From a virus, in the IMG/VR virus record IMGVR_UViG_3300044838_000141, positions 1-22,368 of that record: a stretch of DNA of 22,368 nt, one strand, 5' to 3'. The notes beneath the pieces are model-generated. The model worked only from the letters and a program-made list of their open reading frames with translations. It made no database searches and was not told the origin of the DNA. The position numbers were made by a program, and so were the translations under genes. Below, piece by piece: positions 7,166 to 14,314 of this stretch (positions are counted from its first letter, which is position 1; each line of letters starts with the position of its first letter).

Positions 7166-7618
7166 ATGAAAAACTTACAAAAAACATTAAAAGGCGCCGC
7201 AATAGCGCTCTCGATAGCTTTCGGACTCATTCTTATTACAGGTACGGACGCTAGCGCCCAGTATCGCGACAACGGCGGGTACAATCAGCGGGATAATAAC
7301 CGTAACGACGACCGCTACGACAACCAAAATAGCAATCGCTACCGCCAGGCCGTCCAGAAGGGCTTCCAGGATGGCAGGCAGCAGGCCATGCGCGATGCGC
7401 GCAATCGCAACGGCCGCAACAACAACGGCGACTGGAACAACAACAACGACTATAACGGCGGCTACCAGAACGAGAACCGCGGTTATAATTCACGCAACGG
7501 CGGACGCTCGGCATACCAGTCGGCATACCGCGCGGGCTTCCAGCGCGGCTACCGGGAAACGATGCAGCGCATGCAGAGCCGCAACAACAACGGCCGCAAC
7601 GGACGACGCGGAAATTAG
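7166..7618 (+). CDS. Secreted Asn/Arg/Gly-rich protein with two repeat motifs
   Basis: A 150-aa protein with a signal peptide: MKNLQKTLKG, a hydrophobic core to about residue 27, and a likely cut after DASA (31). The mature part is Asn-, Arg-, Gly- and Tyr-rich. It contains two copies of a roughly 21-residue motif: YRQAVQKGFQDGRQQAMRDA (59-78) and YQSAYRAGFQRGYRETMQRM (117-136), each beginning with Tyr and carrying a GF(Q)xG centre. The linkers are nearly pure Asn/Gly/Arg. I know similar small exported proteins from environmental bacteria but no assigned function. The start is the ATG at 7166; the frame is open upstream only across repeats. Basic composition suggests binding to an anionic surface or nucleic acid, which is inference. 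Confidence 0.75.
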   Translation: MKNLQKTLKGAAIALSIAFGLILITGTDASAQYRDNGGYNQRDNNRNDDRYDNQNSNRYRQAVQKGFQDGRQQAMRDARNRNGRNNNGDWNNNNDYNGGYQNENRGYNSRNGGRSAYQSAYRAGFQRGYRETMQRMQSRNNNGRNGRRGN

Positions 7619-7806
7619 TTGGTGGTTAGTGGTTAGTGGGAAATGGCCTTGGTGGAAACCGGGGCCATTTTTATTTTGGATTTGGGATTTCGGATTTGGG
7701 TTTATTCGTGTTGATTCATGTCAATTCGTGGTTTTCTTATCATCCTCGGAAAACGGAGAACCACGAATCAACACGAATAAGAACTAACCACTAACCACTG
7801 ACTAAC
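7617..7806. repeat. Triple-nested palindrome (GGTTAGTGG / TTTTGGA / ATTCGTG)
   Basis: Outer left arm GTTGGTGGTTAGTGGTTAGT at 7618-7637, then TTTTGGATTTGGG words (7674-7700), then the inner arm TTATTCGTGTTGATTCATG (7701-7719). The core is TCATCCTCGGAAAACGG. The inner right arm AATCAACACGAATAAG ends at 7781. The outer right arm AACTAACCACTAACCACTG occupies 7782-7800. The outer arm begins at the stop codon of the plus-strand secreted-protein gene and ends just before the stop of the minus-strand SUKH-type gene. It therefore fills a convergent intergenic gap exactly and may terminate both transcripts. Confidence 0.9.
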
Positions 7807-7808
7807 CC

Positions 7809-8270
7809 TTACATCACGATCTCGAGCGCTTCGATCATCATTTCATCGAAGGTCGGGACCGTTTTTGTCAGCTCCAGTGTGCCGTGGTCGAGGATCTGGA
7901 ATTCGCCGGTGGAGATGCGCTGGGCGTAGAGATCGAGCTTGGCCGATTCGCCGAAGATCAGGAAATCGCCGCACTTTTTCGTATCGCGCTGCAGCAGGTT
8001 CATTTTGACGAAACCTTCGATGGTGGCTTCGGGATAGCTGGCGTGCGGCGTGCTTTCGGAAGCGTAGACAGTCAGGTCGTCCAGCGTGAAACCGTTCACT
8101 TCCCTTAAAAACGCGAAGTAATCTTCCGGCAGGTCGGCCGCGAGCTTGGCCTTTGCCTCGTTCCTGAGCTTGCTGATGTCCCGTTCGTGAGCAGGTGATT
8201 GTAAGCTTTCTTCTACCTCTTCCGCCTCAATCCTGGCTTCTTCGAGCAGCTCCTTTAATCGTGCGTTCAT
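7809..8270 (-). CDS. SMI1/KNR4 (SUKH) family protein, YrhA-like
   Basis: A 153-aa protein. After a charged N-terminal helix (1-40) it has the SUKH signature: LPEDYFAFLREVNGFTLDDLTVY (47-69), then DFLIFGESAKLDLYAQRISTGEFQILD (102-128), then FDEMMIEAL near the end (141-149). SUKH proteins often act as immunity proteins against secreted or contact-dependent toxins, and some are general regulatory domains. No toxin gene is next to it, so an immunity role is only a family-level possibility. I chose the ATG at 8268-8270; the longer frame overlaps the upstream gene. No Shine-Dalgarno is visible, but a perfect palindrome GGGAAATTTCCC lies 10-21 bases upstream (8280-8291). Confidence 0.8.
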   Translation of the reverse strand: MNARLKELLEEARIEAEEVEESLQSPAHERDISKLRNEAKAKLAADLPEDYFAFLREVNGFTLDDLTVYASESTPHASYPEATIEGFVKMNLLQRDTKKCGDFLIFGESAKLDLYAQRISTGEFQILDHGTLELTKTVPTFDEMMIEALEIVM

Positions 8271-8352
8271 AGACTTTATGGGAAATTTCCCGCTACGGAG
8301 GAAATATACCACGAAAACGACAGGTTGCAACACATAGCAGCGCGCGCGGAGG

Positions 8353-9645
8353 TCATTTTTGCCTAAAATTACCATTTTTTTTCCGCCCGCCCAGTAATTC
8401 CCGCCAAACCTTCCACCGCCGGTACCGGACCGTCTCGCGGCCGATCCGTTTCCACGGCAGCTCGTTGCCGCCCATACCCGGGCTAACCGGGTCGTCATCC
8501 GGACCGCTCGGGGCATTGTGAAAATACTTGAAGGGATCGGCGTCGATCCTGATCCTACCGCGGTCTTCGTCGATCGTCAGTATCTGAATGAAATTGCCCT
8601 TCCTGTTGTTGTTGGCATGACGTCCCCCGGGCTCGGTCGTCGGCTCGTATTGCGTGGTGGTCCCGCAGCTGAATATATCGAACCTTCCGAACGGGCGGCG
8701 GTATTCGAGCTGCCGGTGTGTATGACCCGTCAGGACCGCGTCGATGCGGGCGCGATTCGCGGCCCTTAGAAATACATAGTCTTCGACGAGCCGGCAGTTG
8801 TCCTTGGCCCAGGGAAATTTCGGGGGGAAATGACAGGCCCAGATAAACGCCGGCACCTCGTTGTCAGGCAGTTCCCTGCGCACCTTGAGGGTTTGGTCGA
8901 CCAGCTCGTCGCAAATCTCCTGGTGCGCCTTTCCCTGGCCTATCCAGCCGCCGCCCCAGTCGTCGTGGTCGTCAAACTCCCTGAGCGTCATGTCGGCGAG
9001 AAAGATATAGGCGGTCAGCACCCGGTCGTTCGGCAGCGGGCTTTCCAGCCGCTTCATCATCTGGACCGGGGAACCGCGGAAATCATTAAGGGTGTCGAAG
9101 TTGGTCCCGCCCGGGTTAAAGAACCTCGGGATGTCTTTTATCGGCGTAGACCACGCGATCTCGTTCGTCAATTCGAACCGGTCGTGATTGCCCGGCAGGA
9201 ACCCGACCGGGATCTGGAGGGCCCCAAGGGTCGCATCGGCATTTTTATCGCTGTAATAAGCATCTTTCGTTAGGGTGGAAGGCGCGTTGAGAAATTCATC
9301 GACCAGCCGAATATCCTCCTCCTTTCCCGTGGTGGCCAGATCGCCGGTCAGGACGACGGCGTCGAGACAGCCCCCGGTGACATCGCCCCTGGGGTCGAAT
9401 TTTTTGGAATTGATGTAGACAAAAGCGGCAAAGCTCTCGAGGATCTCCGTCCTGTACGACGAGGCGGAGACCGTCCCGGTGCGGAAGCTCTCCCAGATGG
9501 CCCGCAGTGCTTCCCTCCTTTCCCTCAGGGCCGTGGGACTCACGTCCCAATTGGAAAGGTCGTGCCACGTGTCCTTTGGCGATCTGATCATCTCCATTTC
9601 CGAAATATGCAGGTCTGAGGCGTGAAGTATTTTGATGGGAGACAT
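8353..9645 (-). CDS. Calcineurin-like metallophosphoesterase
   Basis: A 430-aa two-metal phosphoesterase. The motifs in order are DLH at residues 11-13 (IKILHASDLHIS), GD at 101-102 (VVLTGDL), GNHD at 152-155, His272 in ACHFPP, and GHTH at 307-310. All the usual metal and phosphate ligands are present, so it should be catalytically active. The substrate cannot be told from sequence; the family includes nucleases and cyclic nucleotide and nucleotide-sugar hydrolases. The C-terminal 110 residues are strongly charged, with WKRIGRETVRYRRWKVWREL near the end. It has no signal peptide, so it is cytosolic. The start is well supported by AAAGGA a few bases upstream of the ATG. It is transcribed separately from the upstream gene, which has its own terminator (9899-9938). 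Confidence 0.88.
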   Translation of the reverse strand: MSPIKILHASDLHISEMEMIRSPKDTWHDLSNWDVSPTALRERREALRAIWESFRTGTVSASSYRTEILESFAAFVYINSKKFDPRGDVTGGCLDAVVLTGDLATTGKEEDIRLVDEFLNAPSTLTKDAYYSDKNADATLGALQIPVGFLPGNHDRFELTNEIAWSTPIKDIPRFFNPGGTNFDTLNDFRGSPVQMMKRLESPLPNDRVLTAYIFLADMTLREFDDHDDWGGGWIGQGKAHQEICDELVDQTLKVRRELPDNEVPAFIWACHFPPKFPWAKDNCRLVEDYVFLRAANRARIDAVLTGHTHRQLEYRRPFGRFDIFSCGTTTQYEPTTEPGGRHANNNRKGNFIQILTIDEDRGRIRIDADPFKYFHNAPSGPDDDPVSPGMGGNELPWKRIGRETVRYRRWKVWRELLGGRKKNGNFRQK

Positions 9646-9985
9646 AGTTTCCTTTAAATTTACTTTATTTTTTCCAACCGGCTGCGCACCGGGAACTACG
9701 CGATCCGTTCCCCGGCGCGACGCTTCACCCGGCCGGCTTGCAGTCCGATACCCCTTGAAATGTTCCGAATATCCTTTTCAGGCTATCTATTCGGCCGCAA
9801 AGTGCGTAAAGCTTTTTTTCGCAAAGCGCACAAAGAAAGACAAGGTTTTGTGCAAAATCAGCGGGTAGAAATATTCAGGAATGATACACGTAGTCGGTAA
9901 ATAAAATCAACCGGCCGCTTACGCGTATCCGGTTGATTAGTGTAACTGGAAAAGCTTGAATTACTGTCGGCCCGGTCAAAACGGT
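9646..9985. other. Intergenic region with terminator and CGCAAAG words
   Basis: No gene is supported. The region contains the intrinsic terminator of the upstream minus-strand gene (9899-9938), annotated separately. A patch at 9796-9838 has words of the CGCAAAG/GTGCG type (GCAAAGTGCGTAAAG, then CGCAAAGCGCACAAAG), apparently another degenerate word family. The last 20 bases before the phosphoesterase ATG carry its ribosome binding site. Confidence 0.6.
9899..9938 (-). terminator. Intrinsic terminator (minus strand) after the 345-aa orphan gene
   Basis: Perfect 10-bp stem AATCAACCGG (9905-9914) / CCGGTTGATT (9929-9938) with a 14-base loop. On the minus strand it continues into TTTTATTT. It lies 48 bases past the stop codon of the 9986-11023 gene and isolates that gene from the phosphoesterase. 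Confidence 0.8.
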
Positions 9986-11023
9986 CTAAGTATCGACTTT
10001 CGTATGAGTGGTTCCCGTCCCGTTGGCCCCGTTAGTTCCTTTGGTCCCATTGGTCCTGTTGGTTCCGTTGGTTCCGTTGGTCTCGCCGGGCGCCCTTGTT
10101 TCCGCCTTCATAAAATTCATCCTGATCGGTCTTCCCGCGGATTCCCTGCCTATCCGGATCGTATCTTCGGACGAATGCGGGGGGGCGAGTCTGCTCATAA
10201 CATCGGGGCTCATCTCTTCGGCGGGCATGCCCGGCCGTCCCACATCGCGAAGATAACTGGTTTGCGGCACGTGTGCATTTATCAGCCCGATCACCAGGTC
10301 GAGATCGGCATCGAGATCTCTCGGGAAGGGGTCGATAACGTCCGCCTTCAGTACCAGAACGCGGCCTGTTTTCGGCAATCGTTCCGGCGGCCGGGTATAG
10401 ATCATGCCGAACAGCGCCGGGTATTGGCCGTCAAGCCTCAACAGCCAGCACTGGAAATCCCACGCCAGCAAGAGCAAGACCTCTCTTGCGCGCGCTTTCA
10501 AGCTCCCCGGCGTTTTTTCGCTCCGGATCAGCTTGAGGCCGAGGTTGCTCACCAGCCGGCGCGTGAACAGGTCATGGATCGAGCGGGGCTCGTCTCCCTC
10601 CTCGTAACCCGCGATAGCGATCAACTCAAGATGAGCGAATATTCGCTCGGCTACGTCCTTCTGAAAAAAATCGCCGAAGTCGTCGTCGGATATCTCCGGC
10701 TCGTCGTCCCTGTGAAGCAAAAGCTTCGAGAAACCCGCGAGAGCACGCTTGTGCCAGGAATCGTTTTTCGACAGCTTTGGAGGTTTCAGGGGTCCGGACC
10801 GCGCCCCGTTTCCGTTTTCTATTGCCTTCCGTCTTCCGAAAACCTCGCTAAATTCCCTCGCCACGTAGTCCTTGTTCATCTCCTCGTTAAGCCGGAGGAT
10901 CTCATCCGTGATCGTCCGCTCCGGGATGTAGAAACGCGAGTCGTCAAACAAATTCTGAACTTCCGCGTCCCAGTTCTGCGAACCGTTTGTTCCGTTTATA
11001 CGGAATTTCTCATCCTGTGGCAT
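9986..11023 (-). CDS. Orphan 345-aa protein with Thr-Asn-Gly repeat tail
   Basis: Not recognised. The start is decided by a textbook AGGAGG five bases before the ATG at 11021-11023; an upstream in-frame start would be 20 codons longer without such a site. The protein is soluble. Residues 30-65 form a charged helix-rich region (FYIPERTITDEILRLNEEMNKDYVAREF). A predicted helical core (about 118-200) contains VLLLLAWDFQCWLLRLDGQYPALF. An alpha/beta segment follows at 206-260. The tail (315-337) is a run of TNG triplets encoded by 9-bp repeats. A shorter NGTNG occurs at residues 10-14. The gene sits behind a structured leader and ends in its own terminator, so it is a single-gene transcript under apparent RNA-level control. 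Function unknown. Confidence 0.78.
   Translation of the reverse strand: MPQDEKFRINGTNGSQNWDAEVQNLFDDSRFYIPERTITDEILRLNEEMNKDYVAREFSEVFGRRKAIENGNGARSGPLKPPKLSKNDSWHKRALAGFSKLLLHRDDEPEISDDDFGDFFQKDVAERIFAHLELIAIAGYEEGDEPRSIHDLFTRRLVSNLGLKLIRSEKTPGSLKARAREVLLLLAWDFQCWLLRLDGQYPALFGMIYTRPPERLPKTGRVLVLKADVIDPFPRDLDADLDLVIGLINAHVPQTSYLRDVGRPGMPAEEMSPDVMSRLAPPHSSEDTIRIGRESAGRPIRMNFMKAETRAPGETNGTNGTNRTNGTKGTNGANGTGTTHTKVDT
10013..10087. repeat. In-frame 9-bp repeats encoding a TNG tail
   Basis: Degenerate tandem GGTTCCGTT-type 9-mers (GGTTCCGTT, GGTCCTGTT, GGTCCCATT and similar on the plus strand). Read on the minus strand these encode TNGTNGTNRTNGTKG near the C-terminus of the orphan protein. The style is the same as the intergenic word arrays, but inside a gene and with the frame preserved because the unit is a multiple of three. 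Confidence 0.85.
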
Positions 11024-11093
11024 AACTTCCTCCTTTTGCATCGAAGCCCTATCATTTGCAGCCCATCCGGGCCGCAAAACCATCGAGCAGAAT

Positions 11094-11225
11094 TGGCGAA
11101 AAGACCAAAATAAAAAATCTTCTCGCCACGTAAAAAGGGAAACAGCTTCGGGGGCGGTTTCCCTTTCTACACCTAATAAGACTTAACTGCAACACTTTTT
11201 TGCAAAATTATTTTCTCCGTCTTAT
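11094..11225 (-). promoter_or_regulatory. Structured 5' leader / candidate attenuator of the orphan gene
   Basis: On the minus strand the following occur in order: stem ATAAGAC...GTCTTAT with an inner TGCAA...TTGCA hairpin; a 10-bp perfect stem AAAGGGAAAC/GTTTCCCTTT followed by TTTTT (intrinsic terminator form); and an 11-bp stem TGGCGAGAAGA/TCTTTTCGCCA (one G-U) with a U-rich loop. The orphan gene's ATG is 70 bases further on. This order suggests premature termination or a short independent RNA. I see no clear anti-terminator pairing and recognise no known riboswitch class. Confidence 0.5.
11129..11166 (-). terminator. Intrinsic terminator in leader of orphan gene (minus strand)
   Basis: Stem AAAGGGAAAC (11134-11143) / GTTTCCCTTT (11157-11166), perfect over 10 bp with a 13-base loop. 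The minus-strand sequence continues TTTTTAC. It sits upstream of the orphan gene's ATG and 480 bases past the sigma-factor stop. Confidence 0.75.
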
Positions 11226-11260
11226 CTATTTGGCTGCGGCACAAGAGTCGTTTTTCGACA

Positions 11261-11288
11261 GAACTACTATAAAATATAACAATAGTTC
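11261..11288. promoter_or_regulatory. Imperfect inverted repeat with AT-rich centre (operator-like)
   Basis: GAACTACTAT (11261-11270) and the reverse complement of ACAATAGTTC (11279-11288) match at 8 of 10 positions around a TATAAAATATAA-like centre. A dyad overlapping AT-rich DNA upstream of the leader could be a repressor site over a promoter. No unambiguous -35/-10 pair was found. Confidence 0.35.
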
Positions 11289-11506
11289 TAAATCGTCCCG
11301 AATTCAACGGCCGAAACCGAAAAGCCGATAAAACACCTGTTTTGAAGTATTTGCGCGGAGCTGAAACACAAAATTCAATAGAAAAGATACTGTTGAAATG
11401 CTCAAAAAGGAGCAGTTTGCCGTCCGCGGTAACTAATCATACTAGAAAATTAAATTTTTTAAAATCTTTTTTTTCAGGGTCTTATATATTAGCGGTCAAC
11501 CTTGTT

Positions 11507-11546
11507 TTTGAAACGAACGGCTTTATTTTGAAACGAACGGCTTTAT
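11507..11546. repeat. Perfect 20-bp tandem duplication
   Basis: TTTGAAACGAACGGCTTTAT occurs twice in direct succession (11507-11526 and 11527-11546) with no mismatch, about 100 bases past the stop of the sigma-factor gene. It could be a recent duplication or a paired protein-binding site. Confidence 0.9.
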
Positions 11547-11649
11547 TTGCGGAGATCCCGTAGTGGGGCCGGTAAAATTAACCGGGCAGGCGGAAGATAT
11601 CCGGCGGGCCTTTCCGGTGCATTCAAGTTCGCCTGCTTCGAATGCCGCT

Positions 11650-12207
11650 TCAGGACCTTTCCGCGGTTTTTATCTTCCCGATGATCTTTTTAAGCTTGTA
11701 CCTGAGTTGGGCATGCATCGCGCGCACGTCCTCCTCGTTAGTCCCAAGGATCTTCGCGATCTCGGGGTCTTTGTACCCGAAAAGGTACATTTTCATCAAC
11801 TTCTTCTCGTCGTCCGTATCCAGCATATTCCATACCTTGGAAAGCATGATGCCGGATTCATGTTTCTTGTCTTCCTGCGCGGGGTCGGGCAGCTCGTAAA
11901 CAACCGCTTCGTCATCGAGGCTCGATTCTCTCGAGGGGTTCTCCCGCTTGAGGCGGTCGATAATTGTATTCCGGACGGCCGACCTCAAATAGGACGGCGG
12001 GAACGTGACGTTCGCGCGCTGCTCCACGCTCATCCGCAGGAGCTTAACGACCACCGTTTGCGCGCAGTCTTCGGCTGCCGATCGGTCGAGCGGGTAGCTA
12101 CGCACCATATAGAGGCTGCAGTCGACCAGAAAACGATAGACCTTCAGAACCATTTGAGGGTGCTCTCCGTCCAGCTGGGAGAGTTCGATTTTCTCGGTTT
12201 CTGCCAT
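11650..12207 (-). CDS. RNA polymerase sigma factor, sigma-70/ECF-like
   Basis: A 185-aa protein from the ATG at 12205-12207; an alternative TTG start lies 14 codons upstream. Region 2 covers about residues 20-90: AEDCAQTVVVKLLRM corresponds to the usual DxxQxxFxxL region 2.2 helix, and FPPSYLRSAVRNTIIDRLKREN to regions 2.3-2.4 (compare FRAWLxxIARNxxIDxxRR). Region 4 covers about 125-180: MLDTDDEKKLMKMYLFGYKDPEIAKILGTNEEDV is the helix-turn-helix that reads the -35 element. Region 3 is absent, as in ECF factors. No anti-sigma gene is next to it. It sits just downstream of the portal gene on the same strand but separated by 640 bases of repeats. Confidence 0.82.
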   Translation of the reverse strand: MAETEKIELSQLDGEHPQMVLKVYRFLVDCSLYMVRSYPLDRSAAEDCAQTVVVKLLRMSVEQRANVTFPPSYLRSAVRNTIIDRLKRENPSRESSLDDEAVVYELPDPAQEDKKHESGIMLSKVWNMLDTDDEKKLMKMYLFGYKDPEIAKILGTNEEDVRAMHAQLRYKLKKIIGKIKTAERS

Positions 12208-12850
12208 AGAAAACAGGGAGTTTCGGTCCGCGGAACCGCTTTGCGGCAAAACACTCTGCTTACATTAGCACGAAAAAGAATTTTTGCGCGATGGCGACGG
12301 CTATTCGTTCGTGGTTCGTGGTTGGTGGTTCGTAGTTCGTATTCCGGCTGCCGGCCACGGACCACCGGCCACCGACTACCAACCACCGACCACGACTACC
12401 AACGCCTTCTTTTTTTCTTTACTCCACAAGAGTTTAGTGATATTTTTGCAGGACTCCCGTTTTACATATTCCCGGCCCGGAGGATTTGTTTCGTGTTCGT
12501 TCGATTTTCGTTTAATTCGTGTTGATTCGTGTTGATTCGTGGTTTCATCTTAACCGCGAAAAAACCGGAACCGCGAATTCACACGAATAAGAACTGTTCG
12601 CTGCGGCGGAATTTACACTCCTATTCTACCGGCGCCCGTTCGGGTTTTTACTAAAATTCCGATTCCGCTCGCGGAATCCTTGCCATTTTAGATTTGAATT
12701 TCGGTTGATCATGGTTCCAGTCTGGCGTTATCACGAATCGACACGAATAAGAACAAGGGAATCGGAAATAATTTAAACGCGGAGTACGCAGAGAAAGAAA
12801 CCGTGTTTACTCTTCCTCGGCGCTCTCCGCGGTCTCTGCGTTGGAAATCC
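12208..12850. repeat. Cluster of four repeat elements between portal and sigma-factor genes
   Basis: No gene is supported. In order: a GGTTCGTGGTTGGTGG arm (12309-12340) facing ACCACCGGCCACCGACTACC words (12361-12400); an ATTCGTG palindrome (12509-12596) with arms of three ATTCGTG words and core TTAACCGCGAAAAAACCGGAACC; a perfect hairpin GATTCCGC-TC-GCGGAATC (12661-12678); a half element at 12712-12754 whose GGTTCCAGTC core is reversed relative to the standard copies; and a CGCAGAG palindrome (12776-12845) touching the portal stop. The last element forms the right border of the cellular block. Confidence 0.85.
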
Positions 12851-14299
12851 CTACTCGGCATTAAACGCCTCCGCCGAGGCCTGTTTCTCGCCCAGGATCC
12901 TTTTCACATCTACCTCGCCGTAGCCCGCCTCGATCAGCGCCTGCGCTTCCGAGATGCCGAGCTCCTTTTTCACCGCGATGTTCTCGAGTTTTTCCTTTTC
13001 CGAGAGCGGCGCCGGGTCTTCCCAATCGGCAAACAGCCGGGCGTCCGTCTTCCCTTCCACGGCAAGCGCAAACGCCATCACGTCTTCCCACACCTGCCCG
13101 AAGCTCTCCTGCCTGTCGCGCACCTTGGCGATAAACCGCGACTCGGCCCTTTTCAGCGCCTCGCCCGAGGGAAAATCGCCCGTCACCTGCATAAAGTAGT
13201 ACATCGGCGTGCCCGTTACGCAGGCCATGTCCATGCGGAAGCTGTCCTTTACTTTGAGAAACTGCTCGAGATTGGCCGCCTCGAAATCGCCGAATTTCGC
13301 GTCCTGGTTCTCGGTGATCCAGAGGTGGTCGACCCCGGCCTTAAACGGCGGAACGGGCTGGCCGTCCTCGCCGTACTCGATCTCGATCCCGGCCGCCCAG
13401 CGCTGCCGGTAGCTGGCAAACTCCATCGCCACCAGCATATCCAGCACCGATTTATTGAGCGCGTCCTGCACCGGCATCGCCGCGTCGAGCTCCGATTGGC
13501 CGGCCGCCCCGATGTCCGCGTTATTGGCAAAGTGAAACACCGGAACGACCCCGTACGGGTTGGGAATAACGGAACTCTCCTCCTGTTGTACCGCCGCCGG
13601 CCCGGCGGCTGTATCGCCGGCGACCCGCCGGCTCTTACTCCCCTCCTGGACAGGAGGGGTGGCCGTCAGGCCGGGGTGGTCGAGCTGATTTTCGACCTTG
13701 GACCTTGGACTTTGGACTTTGGACCCGCCGAAAGCCACAAACTCCTTCGCGTCGGGCAGGGTGTTCTCGCTCGCCGCTTTCGAGATATATTTCTCGATCC
13801 TGTCCGGGTAAAAAAGGTTAAGCCGCACCCGTTTATCTTGTGTGCGCCAGTGCTTGGCGGCCCACAGCACGCGGCCCGGCGTTTCCTCGTCGTAAACGGC
13901 GGTGCACATCCCGGCCTTGTTCGGGTAGATGGTCGCCTCGCCCCGGGCGTTCGGCCAGACGATCACATAGGCGTCGCCGTTCTTGACCGCTTCCTTGTGT
14001 ACCTCGCCCGATCGGCGGCCCATCCGGTTGGTCTGCCAGATCCGCCAGGCGTCGGTCGAAAGAGAGCCGCCGCCCTGCTCGACCCGGAATTCGCGGACCT
14101 TGAGCTTGTCGCGCACGGCGTCGCAAACGGCCGGGCAGAGGTTCAGCGCAAACTCGCGAAACATCGACCCGAAGGCGTTTTTAAACTTCTCGGTGGCAAA
14201 CGCCAGGTCGTGATCGCCCTTGTAATACCGCTCCGCCCGGCGGTAACGGTCGCTCGATGTACGGAAATTCTTGAGTGCTGTTTCTATGTCTGTGTTCAT
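12851..14299 (-). CDS. Phage portal protein, SPP1 gp6-like
   Basis: The portal forms the dodecameric DNA channel at one capsid vertex. The 482-aa protein shows the SPP1 Gp6-type layout: an N-terminal RRAERYYKGDH (20-30); NLCPAVCDAVRDKL (53-66); a KNGDAYVIVWPN beta-clip strand (106-117); FYPDRIEKYI (163-172); NPYGVVPVFHFAN (247-259); the stem and wing region with LLVAMEFASYRQRWAAG-like helices (about 290-310); and a C-terminal GEALKRAESRFIAKVRDRQESFG crown segment. Residues 191-243 are an in-frame low-complexity insertion made of repeat words. The ATG at 14299 has no Shine-Dalgarno but an A/T-rich leader. The terminase gene is directly upstream; the scaffold gene, normally next downstream, is 10 kb away. 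Confidence 0.88.
   Translation of the reverse strand: MNTDIETALKNFRTSSDRYRRAERYYKGDHDLAFATEKFKNAFGSMFREFALNLCPAVCDAVRDKLKVREFRVEQGGGSLSTDAWRIWQTNRMGRRSGEVHKEAVKNGDAYVIVWPNARGEATIYPNKAGMCTAVYDEETPGRVLWAAKHWRTQDKRVRLNLFYPDRIEKYISKAASENTLPDAKEFVAFGGSKVQSPRSKVENQLDHPGLTATPPVQEGSKSRRVAGDTAAGPAAVQQEESSVIPNPYGVVPVFHFANNADIGAAGQSELDAAMPVQDALNKSVLDMLVAMEFASYRQRWAAGIEIEYGEDGQPVPPFKAGVDHLWITENQDAKFGDFEAANLEQFLKVKDSFRMDMACVTGTPMYYFMQVTGDFPSGEALKRAESRFIAKVRDRQESFGQVWEDVMAFALAVEGKTDARLFADWEDPAPLSEKEKLENIAVKKELGISEAQALIEAGYGEVDVKRILGEKQASAEAFNAE
13571..13729. repeat. In-frame repeat module inside the portal gene
   Basis: It encodes portal residues 191-243. From right to left it consists of GGACTTTGGACCTTGG words (13693-13725), a CCCCTCCTG-type hairpin (about 13638-13658), and a GC-rich palindrome with CCGCCGGCCCGGCGG (13591-13605). 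The module TGTACCGCCGCCGGCCCGGC recurs in the endolysin gene (about 18387-18411), where it encodes nearly the same peptide (VA-x-x-TAAGPAA-VQQ). It sits between the PDRIEKY and NPYGVVPV motifs, at a surface loop by family analogy. Confidence 0.88.
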
Positions 14300-14314
14300 A
14301 ATTTATCTGTTTTT

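Larger units (their letters stand above)
11024..11649. other. AT-rich intergenic region: structured leader, inverted repeat and direct repeats
   Basis: No protein gene is convincing. From right to left, in minus-strand transcription order, it holds a perfect 20-bp tandem duplication (11507-11546), AT-rich sequence, an imperfect 28-bp inverted repeat (11261-11288), a 7-bp stem ATAAGAC/GTCTTAT (11176-11182 with 11219-11225) enclosing a TGCAA/TTGCA hairpin (11188-11204), a terminator-like hairpin (11134-11166), and a second 11-bp hairpin (11094-11128). The ribosome binding site of the orphan gene then follows. The word-palindrome families found in most other gaps are absent here. Confidence 0.65.

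Noticed and set aside
11342-11563. 73-codon plus-strand open frame starting with TTG
   Set aside because: No ribosome binding site, AT-driven composition, and it includes the perfect 20-bp duplication; chance frame.
11563-12525. 320-codon plus-strand open frame over the sigma-factor region
   Set aside because: It is the complement of the sigma-factor gene followed by translated repeat words; no start signal or domain.
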